Assembly: GCF_008704425.1 (NCBI RefSeq)
Contig: NZ_CP023696.1
Coordinates: 5,000,501 to 5,064,500, forward strand
From: Streptomyces fradiae ATCC 10745 = DSM 40063
GTDB taxonomy: Bacteria; Actinomycetota; Actinomycetes; Streptomycetales; Streptomycetaceae
Direction: 5' to 3'
DNA: 64,000 bases
In this document: positions 1-8,002 of the stretch, piece by piece
How positions within the stretch are numbered: the stretch's first letter is position 1
How the letters are laid out: each line of letters starts with the position of its first letter
Notes under the pieces: generated by a model
Database searches by the model: none
Seen by the model: the letters and a program-made list of their open reading frames with translations, nothing else
What the model was told of the DNA's origin: nothing
Translations under genes and position numbers: made by a program

Positions 1-2
1 CG

Positions 3-305
3 GACGCGGACGAGATCGCCGAACTCGTCGGCGACATCGGGGAGCTGGCCCCGGACCGGCGCGGGCCCGTCGTGCCCCGGGACCTGCTCGACCCGGTGAC
101 CGCGCGGGTGCTCGACGCGCTGCCGCCGCCCGGCCGGGAGGCGACCGTCACCGGCGTGGCGGCGGACGCCGGGACGAGCGTTGACGACGCACTCGGCCGA
201 CTGTACGAGCTGCACTCCCTCGGACATGCCGAACGGCATGGCGACTTCTGGCGGCTGACCACCCCTGCCGGGCGCCACCCGAACGCCCGGCGAGGCGGTC
301 CTTGA
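3..305 (+). CDS. dprA: DprA/Smf C-terminal fragment (5' end outside window)
   Basis: The reading frame is open from the first bases and stops at 303-305, so only the last ~100 residues are present. They form the winged-helix-like C-terminal domain typical of DprA (DNA processing protein A), which loads RecA on incoming single-stranded DNA: a 'VLDALPPPG' start, a helix-turn-helix-like stretch around 'VAADAGTSVDDALGRLYEL' and a short basic tail. The Rossmann core that binds DNA lies upstream, outside the window. The position directly before whiG matches the order known in Streptomyces. The call rests on this tail and the neighbourhood, so it is good but not certain. Confidence 0.8.
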   Translation, partial: DADEIAELVGDIGELAPDRRGPVVPRDLLDPVTARVLDALPPPGREATVTGVAADAGTSVDDALGRLYELHSLGHAERHGDFWRLTTPAGRHPNARRGGP

Positions 306-537
306 CCTGGAGCAATCGGGTGAAAAGGTGAAGCGTGTGGCCCTCCTCGCCTCCCCGGCGGTGGTCCGGGCGCCTCCGGGCGCTCCGCCACCCCCATTCG
401 AAGATGCGGCCGATGGGGTGAACCCGCCTACGGACGATCCCCACGCCTTCGCTCACCGCAACGGCCCAGTCACGCTACGCTCACCGCTACTTCCGATTCA
501 GTCCCGCCCACGACGGCAGAACGGCTCAAGGCGACGC

Positions 538-1377
538 ATGCCCCAGCACACCTCCGGGTCCGACCGCGCCGCGGTTCCACCGCCCGCTGCCCGGAGCAGC
601 GTGCGGCCGTCCGCCCCCTCGTCGCTGGACGAGCTGTGGCGGTCGTACAAGGACACCGGTGACGAGCGGCTGCGGGAGCAGCTGATCCTGCACTACTCGC
701 CCCTCGTCAAGTACGTCGCGGGCCGGGTCAGCGTCGGCCTCCCCTCCAACGTCGAGCAGGCGGACTTCGTCTCCTCCGGGGTCTTCGGGCTGATCGACGC
801 GATCGAGAAGTTCGACCTCGACCGGTCGATCAAGTTCGAGACGTACGCGATCACCCGCATCCGCGGGGCCATGATCGACGAGCTGCGGGCGCTGGACTGG
901 ATCCCCCGATCCGTCCGGCAGAAGGCCAGGGCCGTGGAGCGGGCCTACGCCACGCTGGAGGCGCAGCTGCGGCGCACCCCCTCCGAGGGCGAGGTCGCCG
1001 CCGAGATGGGCATCCCCGTCGAGGATCTCCACGCGGTGTTCAGCCAGCTCTCCCTGGCCAACGTCGTGGCCCTGGAGGAACTGCTGCACGCCGGCGGGGA
1101 GGGCGGCGACCGGCTCAGCCTCATGGACACCCTGGAGGACACCGCCGCCGACGACCCCGTCGAGGTGGCCGAGGGCCGCGAACTGCGCCGGCTGCTCGCC
1201 CGTGCCATCAACACCCTCCCGGACCGGGAGAAGACGGTCGTCACGCTCTACTACTACGAGGGCCTCACCCTCGCCGAGATCGGCCACGTCCTGGGCGTCA
1301 CGGAGAGCCGTGTCAGCCAGATCCACACCAAGTCCGTCCTCCAGTTGCGGGCGAAGCTGGCCGATGTCGGACGCTGA
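538..1377 (+). CDS. whiG: Sporulation RNA polymerase sigma factor WhiG
   Basis: A 279-residue FliA/SigD-type sigma-70 factor that commits aerial hyphae to sporulation in Streptomyces. Visible parts: region 2 with 'QADFVSSGVFGLIDAIEKF' and 'KFETYAITRIRGAMIDEL', region 3, and region 4 near the C terminus with 'TLAEIGHVLGVTESRVSQIH' as the -35-reading helix-turn-helix. The frame is open further upstream, but the ATG at 538 is chosen because the N terminus 'MPQHTSGSDRAAVPP' matches WhiG proteins and an AAGG lies upstream. In known systems WhiG is held by the anti-sigma factor RsiG with c-di-GMP; rsiG is not in the window. It lies alone between dprA and a TetR gene. Confidence 0.97.
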   Translation: MPQHTSGSDRAAVPPPAARSSVRPSAPSSLDELWRSYKDTGDERLREQLILHYSPLVKYVAGRVSVGLPSNVEQADFVSSGVFGLIDAIEKFDLDRSIKFETYAITRIRGAMIDELRALDWIPRSVRQKARAVERAYATLEAQLRRTPSEGEVAAEMGIPVEDLHAVFSQLSLANVVALEELLHAGGEGGDRLSLMDTLEDTAADDPVEVAEGRELRRLLARAINTLPDREKTVVTLYYYEGLTLAEIGHVLGVTESRVSQIHTKSVLQLRAKLADVGR

Positions 1378-1411
1378 CCGGGTACGGCCCCCGGCGTCGA
1401 ACGGACGCCCG

Positions 1412-1417
1412 TAGAGT
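1412..1417 (+). promoter_or_regulatory. Candidate -10 box of a leaderless TetR gene
   Basis: TAGAGT ends seven bases before the GTG at 1425, the usual geometry for a leaderless actinobacterial transcript. No convincing -35 element is visible, so this is an inference from spacing. Confidence 0.4.
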
Positions 1418-1424
1418 GGAACCC

Positions 1425-2009
1425 GTGCCAAGGATTCGAGCGGCCTCCGTGGCCGAGCACCGGACGATGCAGCGCGCCGCCCTGCTGGACGCGGCGCGCT
1501 CCCTGCTGTCCGAGGGCGGCACGGAGGCGCTGACCTTCCCCGCCCTCGCCGAGCGCACCGGCCTCGCCCGGTCGTCGGTGTACGAGTACTTCCGCTCCCG
1601 CGCCGCCGTGGTCGAGGAGCTGTGCGCGGTCGACTTCCCCGTGTGGGCCGCCGAGGTCGAGACGGCCATGGAGCGCGAGGCCGCGCCCGAGGCGAAGGTC
1701 GAGGCCTATGTGCGCCGCCAGCTCCAGCTCGTCGGCGACCGGCGCCACCGCGCCGTCGTCGCCATCTCCGCCAGCGAGCTGGACGACGGCGCCCGCGAGA
1801 AGATCCGCGCGGCCCACGGCGGCCTCGTGGCGCTCGTCGTCGACGCGCTCGCCGCGCTCGGCCAGCCCGAGCCCCGGCTCGCGGCGATGCTCCTGCAGGG
1901 CGTCGTGGACGCGGCGGTCCGCCGTATCGAGCTGGGCGCCGCCGAGGACCCCGAAGCCATCGCCGACACGGCCGTGGCCGTCGCCCTGCGCGGGGTCGCC
2001 CGCCCCTGA
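1425..2009 (+). CDS. TetR-family transcriptional regulator
   Basis: About 194 residues. The N-terminal DNA-binding domain runs roughly 15-65, with the helix-turn-helix 'FPALAERTGLARSSVYEYF'; the rest is an all-helical ligand-binding domain with no assignable ligand. The GTG at 1425 is preferred over the GTG at 1416 because it lies at the expected transcription start and gives the common N terminus 'MPRIRAASVAEHRTMQ'. It is convergent with the M23 peptidase gene, with only 12 bases between them. Its constant place between whiG and rpsB in Streptomyces does not itself reveal the target genes. Confidence 0.88.
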   Translation: MPRIRAASVAEHRTMQRAALLDAARSLLSEGGTEALTFPALAERTGLARSSVYEYFRSRAAVVEELCAVDFPVWAAEVETAMEREAAPEAKVEAYVRRQLQLVGDRRHRAVVAISASELDDGAREKIRAAHGGLVALVVDALAALGQPEPRLAAMLLQGVVDAAVRRIELGAAEDPEAIADTAVAVALRGVARP

Positions 2010-2021
2010 CCGCGCCCCGCC

Positions 2022-2795
2022 TCACCCCGGCGGCAGGAGGCGGGACGGCGGTCGGCGCGGCAGCAGCGACAGCGGGTCCAGGTAGGCGTCCCCCCGCAGC
2101 AGCCCCCAGTGCAGGCACCTCCCCGCGCAGTGCGAGGCCGCGCCGGCCTCCGTCACCCCGACCACCTCCCCGGCCGCGACCGCCGTCCCCACCGCCACCC
2201 GTGCCCGCACCGGCTCGTACGTGATCCGCCGGGGCGCCGCCCCGGCCGGTGCGTCCAGTGTCACCACCAGCACCCCCCGGCCGCCCACCGCCCCGGCGAA
2301 CGACACCCGCCCCCCGGCCGCCGCCCGCACCGGCGTGCCCGGCGGCGCGGCGAGGTCCACGCCCCGGTGCCCCCGCCCGTACGGCGAATCGGGCGGCCGC
2401 CAGCCGCGCACCACCTCGGCGCGGGGCGGCCCGACCGGCCACACCGCCCGCACCGGCGCCCGCCCGCCGGCCACCCCCGCCCCGGCCGGCGCGCCCGCCC
2501 CGGCCGGCGCCCCGGCTCCGGCCGGTGCCCCGCGTCCGCCCCCGCCGGGTGGTGCCTCCCGCCCCCCGGCCGCCACGGCATCCGCCTCGCGCGCGGCGGC
2601 CGAACGGGCCGACGGCACGGGGGGCCCGGCGGCGCCCGGCGCCCTCGGCGCCGGCAGCAGGAGCACCAGCAGCAGGAGCGGCAGGGCGAGCAGGCCGAGC
2701 GAGGCGGGCGGGGCGGGCGGGGAGGAAGGGGCGAGCGGTGCGGGCGGCGGGAGGGCCGCCCGCGCGGAGCGCCGGAGCAGGTACGCACGGTCCAT
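2022..2795 (-). CDS. Secreted or membrane-anchored M23 (LytM) peptidase
   Basis: About 257 residues. Near residues 40-55 is a hydrophobic leucine-rich segment (signal or anchor), then an Ala/Gly/Pro-rich linker with repeated 'GAPAGA', then an M23 domain with 'GHRGVDLAAPPGTPV' (the HxxxD zinc motif) and 'CLHWGL' in place of the usual HxH. M23 enzymes cut peptidoglycan cross-bridges. The second position of the final motif is W with the first His kept ('LHWG'), as in other actinobacterial copies, so activity is likely but unproven. The start at 2795 is chosen because GGAG lies 8 bases upstream; a GTG at 2825 has no ribosome site. Confidence 0.85.
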   Translation of the reverse strand: MDRAYLLRRSARAALPPPAPLAPSSPPAPPASLGLLALPLLLLVLLLPAPRAPGAAGPPVPSARSAAAREADAVAAGGREAPPGGGGRGAPAGAGAPAGAGAPAGAGVAGGRAPVRAVWPVGPPRAEVVRGWRPPDSPYGRGHRGVDLAAPPGTPVRAAAGGRVSFAGAVGGRGVLVVTLDAPAGAAPRRITYEPVRARVAVGTAVAAGEVVGVTEAGAASHCAGRCLHWGLLRGDAYLDPLSLLPRRPPSRLLPPG

Positions 2796-2903
2796 GTGCG
2801 CACTCTCCGGCACGTCCACCAGCACCGGGGGGCCACGCCCCCGATCTGTGGACGGCCGCGCCGCTTGTGGACAGCGCCGTCACCCGCTGGTGCCCAGGTC
2901 CCG

Positions 2904-2909
2904 TACACT
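2904..2909 (+). promoter_or_regulatory. Candidate -10 box for rpsB with ~140-nt leader
   Basis: TACACT in the 255-bp gap before rpsB. The leader that would follow holds a 7-bp hairpin (2918-2924 with 2931-2937). No good -35 box was found, so confidence is low. Confidence 0.3.
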
Positions 2910-3050
2910 TCTTCTGGCGACCCGGGCCACCGGGTCGACTTCGCACGCCCCGCCACCACCCTCACCGGACGTGGCAGCGCTCATCGGTCCATTCGTGGCA
3001 GCAGCGCGCCGGGGCGTCAGGACAGAACCGACACACAAGGAGATACGGCC

Positions 3051-3953
3051 ATGGCCGTCGTCACGATGCGGGAGCTGCTGGAGAGCGGCGTCCACTTCGG
3101 TCACCAGACCCGTCGCTGGAACCCGAAGATGAAGCGCTTCATCTTCACCGAGCGCAACGGCATCTACATCATCGACCTGCTCCAGTCGCTGTCGTACATC
3201 GACCGCGCCTACGAGTTCGTCAAGGAGACCGTCGCGCACGGCGGCTCCATCATGTTCGTCGGCACGAAGAAGCAGGCGCAGGAGGCCATCGCCGAGCAGG
3301 CCACCCGCGTCGGCATGCCGTACGTCAACCAGCGCTGGCTGGGCGGCATGCTCACCAACTTCTCCACCGTCTACAAGCGCCTCCAGCGCCTCAAGGAGCT
3401 CGAGGCGATCGACTTCGAGGACGTGGCCGCCTCCGGCCTCACCAAGAAGGAGCTCCTGGTCCTCTCGCGTGAGAAGACCAAGCTGGAGAAGACCCTCGGT
3501 GGCATCCGCGACATGCAGAAGGTGCCCAGCGCCGTCTGGATCGTCGACACCAAGAAGGAGCACATCGCCGTCGGCGAGGCGCGCAAGCTCAACATCCCGG
3601 TCGTCGCGATCCTCGACACCAACTGCGACCCGGACGAGGTCGACTACAAGATCCCGGGCAACGACGACGCGATCCGCTCCGTCACCCTGCTCACCCGCGT
3701 GATCGCCGACGCCGTCGCCGAGGGCCTCATCGCCCGCTCCGGCGCCGCCGCCGGCGACAGCAAGCCGGGCGAGAAGGCCGCCGCCGAGCCGCTCGCCGAG
3801 TGGGAGCGCGACCTCCTCGAGGGCGAGAAGAAGGCCGACGAGGCCGCCGAGAAGCCCGCCGAGGCCCCGGCCGCCGAGGCCGCCGCCGCGGAGGCCCCGG
3901 CCGCCGAGGCGCCCGCCGCGGAGGCTCCGGCCGCCGAGGCCGAGCAGGCCTGA
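3051..3953 (+). CDS. rpsB: 30S ribosomal protein S2
   Basis: 300 residues. S2 binds late at the head-body junction of the 30S subunit and is needed for S1 binding in other bacteria. The S2 core covers about residues 1-225 ('MRELLESGVHFGHQTRRWNPKM', here split as start and 'GHQTRRWNPKM', plus 'QRWLGGMLTNF'). It is followed by an acidic tail of repeated Ala-Glu-Ala-Pro-Ala units, common in high-GC actinobacteria. The ATG at 3051 has AAGGAG eight bases upstream; the frame stays open far upstream without homology. It is followed by two hairpins and then tsf. Confidence 0.98.
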   Translation: MAVVTMRELLESGVHFGHQTRRWNPKMKRFIFTERNGIYIIDLLQSLSYIDRAYEFVKETVAHGGSIMFVGTKKQAQEAIAEQATRVGMPYVNQRWLGGMLTNFSTVYKRLQRLKELEAIDFEDVAASGLTKKELLVLSREKTKLEKTLGGIRDMQKVPSAVWIVDTKKEHIAVGEARKLNIPVVAILDTNCDPDEVDYKIPGNDDAIRSVTLLTRVIADAVAEGLIARSGAAAGDSKPGEKAAAEPLAEWERDLLEGEKKADEAAEKPAEAPAAEAAAAEAPAAEAPAAEAPAAEAEQA

Positions 3954-3973
3954 CCAGCGGTACAGACCGGTGA

Positions 3974-3997
3974 GGACCGGGCCGCACGGCCCGGTCC
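3974..3997 (+). terminator. Hairpin between rpsB and tsf (first)
   Basis: Perfect 11-bp inverted repeat, 3974-3984 with 3987-3997, with no T-run. It begins 20 bases after the rpsB stop. It could attenuate or process the rpsB-tsf transcript. Confidence 0.6.
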
Positions 3998-4017
3998 CGC
4001 CGACCGGTCCGGTCGTC

Positions 4018-4046
4018 GGCGGAGGGGGCGGCGAGCCCCCTCCGCC
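4018..4046 (+). terminator. Hairpin between rpsB and tsf (second)
   Basis: Perfect 12-bp stem, 4018-4029 with 4035-4046, and a 5-base loop. It is very GC-rich with no T-run, the usual form of actinobacterial terminators and attenuators. Lies 51 bases before tsf. Confidence 0.65.
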
Positions 4047-4097
4047 ACCCCGTAGATCCTGGTAGATCTTCCAGACTTCGAGAGAGATTCACAGATC

Positions 4098-4934
4098 ATG
4101 GCGAACTACACCGCCGCTGACGTCAAGAAGCTCCGCGAGCTCACCGGCGCCGGCATGATGGACTGCAAGAAGGCGCTCGACGAGTCCGACGGCAACGTCG
4201 ACAAGGCCGTCGAGGCCCTGCGCATCAAGGGCCAGAAGGGCGTCGCCAAGCGCGAGGGCCGCTCCGCCGAGAACGGCGCCGTCGTCTCCCTCATCGCCGA
4301 CGACAACACCTCCGGCGTCATCGTCGAGCTGAAGTGCGAGACGGACTTCGTCGCCAAGGGCGAGAAGTTCCAGTCGGTGGCCAACCAGCTCGCCCAGCAC
4401 GTCGCCGACACCGCGCCGGCCGACATCGAGGCGCTGCTCGCCTCCGAGATCGAGCCCGGCAAGACCGTGCAGGCCTTCGTGGACGAGGCCAACGCCAACC
4501 TCGGCGAGAAGATCGTCCTCGACCGCTTCGCGCAGTTCTCCGGTGGCTACGTCGCCGCGTACATGCACCGCACCATGCCGGACCTGCCCCCGCAGATCGG
4601 TGTCCTCGTCGAGCTCGACAAGGAGAACGCCGAGATCGCCAAGGGTGTCGCCCAGCACATCGCCGCGTTCGCCCCGAAGTACCTCGCCAAGGACGACGTC
4701 CCGGCCGAGGTCGTCGAGGCCGAGCGCCGCGTCGCCGAGGAGACCACCCGCGCCGAGGGCAAGCCCGAGGCCGCGCTGCCGAAGATCGTCGAGGGCCGCC
4801 TCAACGGCTTCTTCAAGGACGCGACGCTGCTCGGCCAGCCGTACGCGCTCGACAACAAGAAGTCCGTTCAGCAGATCCTGGACGAGGCCGGTGTCACCCT
4901 GAAGCGCTTCTCGCGCATCAAGGTCGGCATCTGA
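4098..4934 (+). CDS. tsf: Elongation factor Ts
   Basis: 278 residues. EF-Ts exchanges GDP for GTP on EF-Tu. The N-terminal UBA-like domain (about 1-45) shows 'KKLRELTGAGMMDCKKAL', and the signature 'CETDFVAKGEKF' contacts the EF-Tu G domain. The core contains 'GGYVAAYMH' and the C-terminal 'ILDEAGVTLKRFSRIKVG'. Length fits the actinobacterial form. The start ATG at 4098 follows 'GAGAGATTCACAGATC', a modest ribosome site. It is separated from rpsB by two hairpins and from pyrH by a third, suggesting stepwise read-through. Confidence 0.98.
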   Translation: MANYTAADVKKLRELTGAGMMDCKKALDESDGNVDKAVEALRIKGQKGVAKREGRSAENGAVVSLIADDNTSGVIVELKCETDFVAKGEKFQSVANQLAQHVADTAPADIEALLASEIEPGKTVQAFVDEANANLGEKIVLDRFAQFSGGYVAAYMHRTMPDLPPQIGVLVELDKENAEIAKGVAQHIAAFAPKYLAKDDVPAEVVEAERRVAEETTRAEGKPEAALPKIVEGRLNGFFKDATLLGQPYALDNKKSVQQILDEAGVTLKRFSRIKVGI

Positions 4935-5014
4935 GTCCGTACGCGACGGACACCGGACCCCGATAGGGTCGAAGCAGTCGTCCGCGCACGCGCCGGACGA
5001 CCGCAGATCTGACG

Positions 5015-5063
5015 AGGAGGCCATTGCCGCACAGGGACACCAGCACCCCGGCAATGGCCTTCT
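5015..5063 (+). terminator. Long-loop hairpin before pyrH, hiding a GAGGAGG element
   Basis: Core perfect stem 5019-5029 with 5049-5059, extended by A-T and G-T pairs to about 5015-5063. The loop is 19 bases and TTCTTCG follows on the 3' side. The 5' arm contains GAGGAGG, a strong ribosome-site-like string not used by any obvious gene. An intrinsic attenuator is the simplest reading. A smaller 8-bp hairpin (4977-4984 with 4994-5001) lies just upstream. Confidence 0.6.
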
Positions 5064-5088
5064 TCGTATGTGCACGAGGAGATCTCCA

Positions 5089-5853
5089 ATGAATCAGGGC
5101 GCCGCACAGAGCGACGACAACACCGGTAAAAACTCCGGGCGCTTCCTTCTGAAGCTGTCCGGCGAGGCGTTCTCCGGCGGCGGCGGCCTCGGCGTCGATC
5201 CCGACGTCGTCCACGCCATCGCCCGCGAGATCGCCGCGGTCGTCCGCGACGGCGCGCAGATCGCGGTCGTCATCGGCGGCGGCAACTTCTTCCGCGGCGC
5301 CGAGCTCCAGCAGCGCGGCATGGACCGGGCCCGCTCCGACTACATGGGCATGCTCGGCACGGTCATGAACTGCCTCGCCCTCCAGGACTTCCTGGAGAAG
5401 GAGGGCATCCAGTCCCGTGTCCAGACCGCCATCACCATGGGGCAGGTCGCCGAGCCCTACATCCCGCTGCGCGCGGTGCGGCACCTGGAGAAGGGCCGCG
5501 TCGTGATCTTCGGCGCGGGCATGGGCATGCCCTACTTCTCCACCGACACCACCGCCGCCCAGCGGGCCCTGGAGATCGACGCCGAGGCCCTCCTCATGGG
5601 CAAGAACGGGGTCGACGGGGTCTACGACTCCGACCCGAAGACCAATCCGGACGCCGTGCGCTTCGACGCCCTGGAGTACGGCGAGGTGATCGCCCGCGAC
5701 CTCAAGGTCGCCGACGCCACCGCCATCACCCTGTGCCGCGACAACAAGCTGCCGATCCTCGTCTTCGAGCTGCTCACGGCGGGCAATATCGCCCGCGCCG
5801 TGAAGGGTGAGAAGATCGGCACGCTCGTGAGCGACGAGGGCACCCGGCACTGA
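5089..5853 (+). CDS. pyrH: UMP kinase
   Basis: 254 residues. PyrH phosphorylates UMP to UDP with ATP in pyrimidine nucleotide synthesis. It belongs to the amino-acid-kinase fold: 'LLKLSGEAF' near the N terminus, 'VIGGGNFFRG' (phosphate binding), 'YMGMLGTVMN' and 'LMGKNGVDGVYDSDP'. The ATG at 5089 is preferred to the in-frame ATG at 5068 because GAGGAGAT lies just upstream of 5089. A long-loop hairpin upstream may attenuate transcription from tsf. Confidence 0.97.
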   Translation: MNQGAAQSDDNTGKNSGRFLLKLSGEAFSGGGGLGVDPDVVHAIAREIAAVVRDGAQIAVVIGGGNFFRGAELQQRGMDRARSDYMGMLGTVMNCLALQDFLEKEGIQSRVQTAITMGQVAEPYIPLRAVRHLEKGRVVIFGAGMGMPYFSTDTTAAQRALEIDAEALLMGKNGVDGVYDSDPKTNPDAVRFDALEYGEVIARDLKVADATAITLCRDNKLPILVFELLTAGNIARAVKGEKIGTLVSDEGTRH

Positions 5854-5982
5854 CCCCAGGGTCGCCCCAGCCGGGGATGGACAAAGGCCTGCCGGTCGGA
5901 CACCGTGCAGGACAAGACGCGACGCAGGTTCCGCGGCCTTCGTGCACGCCGGGACTAACCCCAAGACACGCAGGAGCAAGTG

Positions 5983-6540
5983 GTGATCGAAGAGACCCTC
6001 CTCGAAGCCGAGGAGAAGATGGAGAAGGCCGTCCTGGTCGCCAAGGAGGACTTCGCCGCGATCCGCACCGGGCGCGCGCACCCGGCCATGTTCAACAAGA
6101 TCGTGGCCGACTACTACGGCGCCCTCACGCCGATCAACCAGCTGGCCTCCTTCTCGGTGCCGGAGCCGCGCATGGCGGTGGTGACCCCGTTCGACAAGTC
6201 CGCGCTGCGCAACATCGAGCAGGCGATCCGCGACTCGGACCTGGGGGTCAACCCCAGCAACGACGGCAACATCATCCGGGTGGTCTTCCCGGAGCTCACC
6301 GAGGAGCGCCGCCGGGAGTACATCAAGGTCGCCAAGGGCAAGGGCGAGGACGCGAAGATCTCGATCCGCTCCGTCCGCCGCAAGGCCAAGGAGACCATCG
6401 ACAAGTTCGTCAAGGACGGCGAGGTCGGTGAGGACGAGGGCCGCCGTGCGGAGAAGGAGCTCGACGACACCACCGCGAAGTACGTCGCGCAGGTGGACGA
6501 GCTGCTCAAGCACAAGGAAGCCGAGCTCCTCGAGGTCTGA
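5983..6540 (+). CDS. frr: Ribosome recycling factor
   Basis: 185 residues, the standard length. RRF splits post-termination ribosomes with EF-G. The family motifs 'RTGRAHPAMFNKI' and 'SVRRKAKETIDKFVKDG' are clear, and the helical C terminus 'EKELDDTTAKYVAQVDELL' is intact. The GTG at 5983 is used rather than the adjacent GTG at 5980 because GGAG then sits at a proper distance and the product matches the family length. Its TGA overlaps the cdsA ATG by one base, so the two are probably translationally coupled. Confidence 0.97.
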   Translation: MIEETLLEAEEKMEKAVLVAKEDFAAIRTGRAHPAMFNKIVADYYGALTPINQLASFSVPEPRMAVVTPFDKSALRNIEQAIRDSDLGVNPSNDGNIIRVVFPELTEERRREYIKVAKGKGEDAKISIRSVRRKAKETIDKFVKDGEVGEDEGRRAEKELDDTTAKYVAQVDELLKHKEAELLEV

Positions 6541-7808
6541 TGAACGACGCTTCCCGGGGGGCCCCGCCGCCAGGCGGACACGGGGGCCCGCCCGACCAGG
6601 GGTACGCTCCGGCCGCCCCGGCGGGTCCCGTCCTCGATGAGCATGCCGCCCGGCAGACCCGGCCCATGCCCATCGTGCCCGGCGCCCCCGCCGGCGGGGG
6701 CCAGGACGACCATGACCGGGGGGCCGCTCGGCTGAGCGGTCCCCTGTTCCGTGACGAGAGGCCGCAGGAGCCCATGCCCTCGGAACCACCGGAGCCCGCC
6801 GAGCCGCAGGGGCGTTCGCGGCACCGGCAGCCGCTGCCCCACGAGGCTCGGCCCCACGAGGCCCGGCACCACGGCGCTCAGCCCCACGGGGCCCCGCAGG
6901 GCGCCGCGTCCCACGGGGACCCGCAGGGCGAGACCCCGCACCGTGAGGCTCGCCACGACGCCCCTCGGCAGCCCCGGCAGCCCCGGCAGAAGAAGCAGGC
7001 CGGGCGCGACCTGCGGGCGGCCATAGGGGTCGGGGTCGGCCTCGGCGCGGTGATCGTCGCGTCGCTCTTCGTCCAGAAGGCCGTCTTCGTCGGCGTCGTC
7101 GTGGTCGCCGTCGTCGTGGGCCTCTGGGAGCTGACGTCCCGCCTCCGGGAGCGCAAGGAGGTCCGGGCGCCGCTCGTCCCGCTCGCCGCGGGCGGCGCGG
7201 CGATGGTCGTCGCCGGGTACGTCCGGGGCGCCGAGGGCGCCTGGGTGGTGATGGCGCTGACCGCTCTCGCCGTGCTGGTGTGGCGGATGGCGCAGCCGCC
7301 GGAGGGCTACCTCAAGGACGTCACCGCGGGGGTGTTCGCCGCCTTCTACGTGCCGTTCCTGGCGACGTTCGTCACGATGATGCTGGCCGCCGACGACGGG
7401 CCGCAGCGCGTGCTGACGTTCCTGGTGCTGACCATCGTCAGCGACACCGGCGCGTACGCGGTGGGCTGGCGCTTCGGCCGGCACAAGCTGGCACCCCGGA
7501 TCAGCCCCGGCAAGACCCGCGAGGGGCTGTTCGGCGCGGTGGGGTTCGCGATGGCCGCCGGCGCGCTGTGCGTGGAGTTCCTGATCGACGGGGGCACCTG
7601 GTGGCAGGGGCTGGTCCTGGGCCTCGCCGTCGCGGTCAGCGCCACCCTCGGCGACCTCGGGGAATCCATGATCAAGCGGGACCTGGGCATCAAGGACATG
7701 GGCACCCTGCTGCCGGGGCACGGCGGGATCATGGACCGTCTCGACTCGCTGCTGCCGACGGCCCCGGTCGTCTGGCTGCTGCTGGTCGCCTTCGTCGGAG
7801 GCGGTTGA
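6540..7808 (+). CDS. cdsA: Phosphatidate cytidylyltransferase (CDP-diacylglycerol synthase)
   Basis: 422 residues, longer than usual because of a ~150-residue soluble N-terminal region rich in Pro, Gly and His. This region has loose repeats of 'PHEARPHEARHHGAQPHGA'. About eight membrane segments follow. The C-terminal CdsA signature is complete: Ser, then 'KRDLGIKDMGTLLPGHGG' and 'MDRLDS'. The enzyme makes CDP-diacylglycerol from CTP and phosphatidic acid at the membrane, the entry to all phospholipids. Starts within the frr stop codon. Confidence 0.96.
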   Translation: MNDASRGAPPPGGHGGPPDQGYAPAAPAGPVLDEHAARQTRPMPIVPGAPAGGGQDDHDRGAARLSGPLFRDERPQEPMPSEPPEPAEPQGRSRHRQPLPHEARPHEARHHGAQPHGAPQGAASHGDPQGETPHREARHDAPRQPRQPRQKKQAGRDLRAAIGVGVGLGAVIVASLFVQKAVFVGVVVVAVVVGLWELTSRLRERKEVRAPLVPLAAGGAAMVVAGYVRGAEGAWVVMALTALAVLVWRMAQPPEGYLKDVTAGVFAAFYVPFLATFVTMMLAADDGPQRVLTFLVLTIVSDTGAYAVGWRFGRHKLAPRISPGKTREGLFGAVGFAMAAGALCVEFLIDGGTWWQGLVLGLAVAVSATLGDLGESMIKRDLGIKDMGTLLPGHGGIMDRLDSLLPTAPVVWLLLVAFVGGG

Positions 7809-7826
7809 CAGACAGCGGGTACGCTG

Positions 7827-7881
7827 GAAGGGCCCGTGCGTGCCGGGAGTCGTGACAGACCCCGGCCGGCGCGGGCCCTTC
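7827..7881 (+). terminator. Terminator-like hairpin after cdsA
   Basis: Perfect 10-bp stem, 7827-7836 with 7872-7881, with a structured 35-base loop. It lies 18 bases after the cdsA stop, inside a 194-bp gap before rlmN. Confidence 0.55.
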
Positions 7882-8002
7882 GTCGTCCCTGCCGCCGCGG
7901 GGACGGTCCCCGTGAGGTCTCCTGGCCTTCGGCACCGTGCCGCCGAGCTTCCCGCCGCCCGTGGGACCGCCAGACCTCGCCGTCCTGAGGAGACGCTCAA
8001 TC

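Noticed and set aside
526..2946. An 806-codon open frame on the minus strand
   Set aside because: Its sequence is Gly/Arg/Ala-rich with no domain and it lies opposite whiG, TetR and part of M23; a GC-bias shadow.
7805..7810. TTGACA at the end of cdsA as a promoter for rlmN
   Set aside because: No -10 box lies 16-19 bases downstream; TACGCT is only nine bases away.
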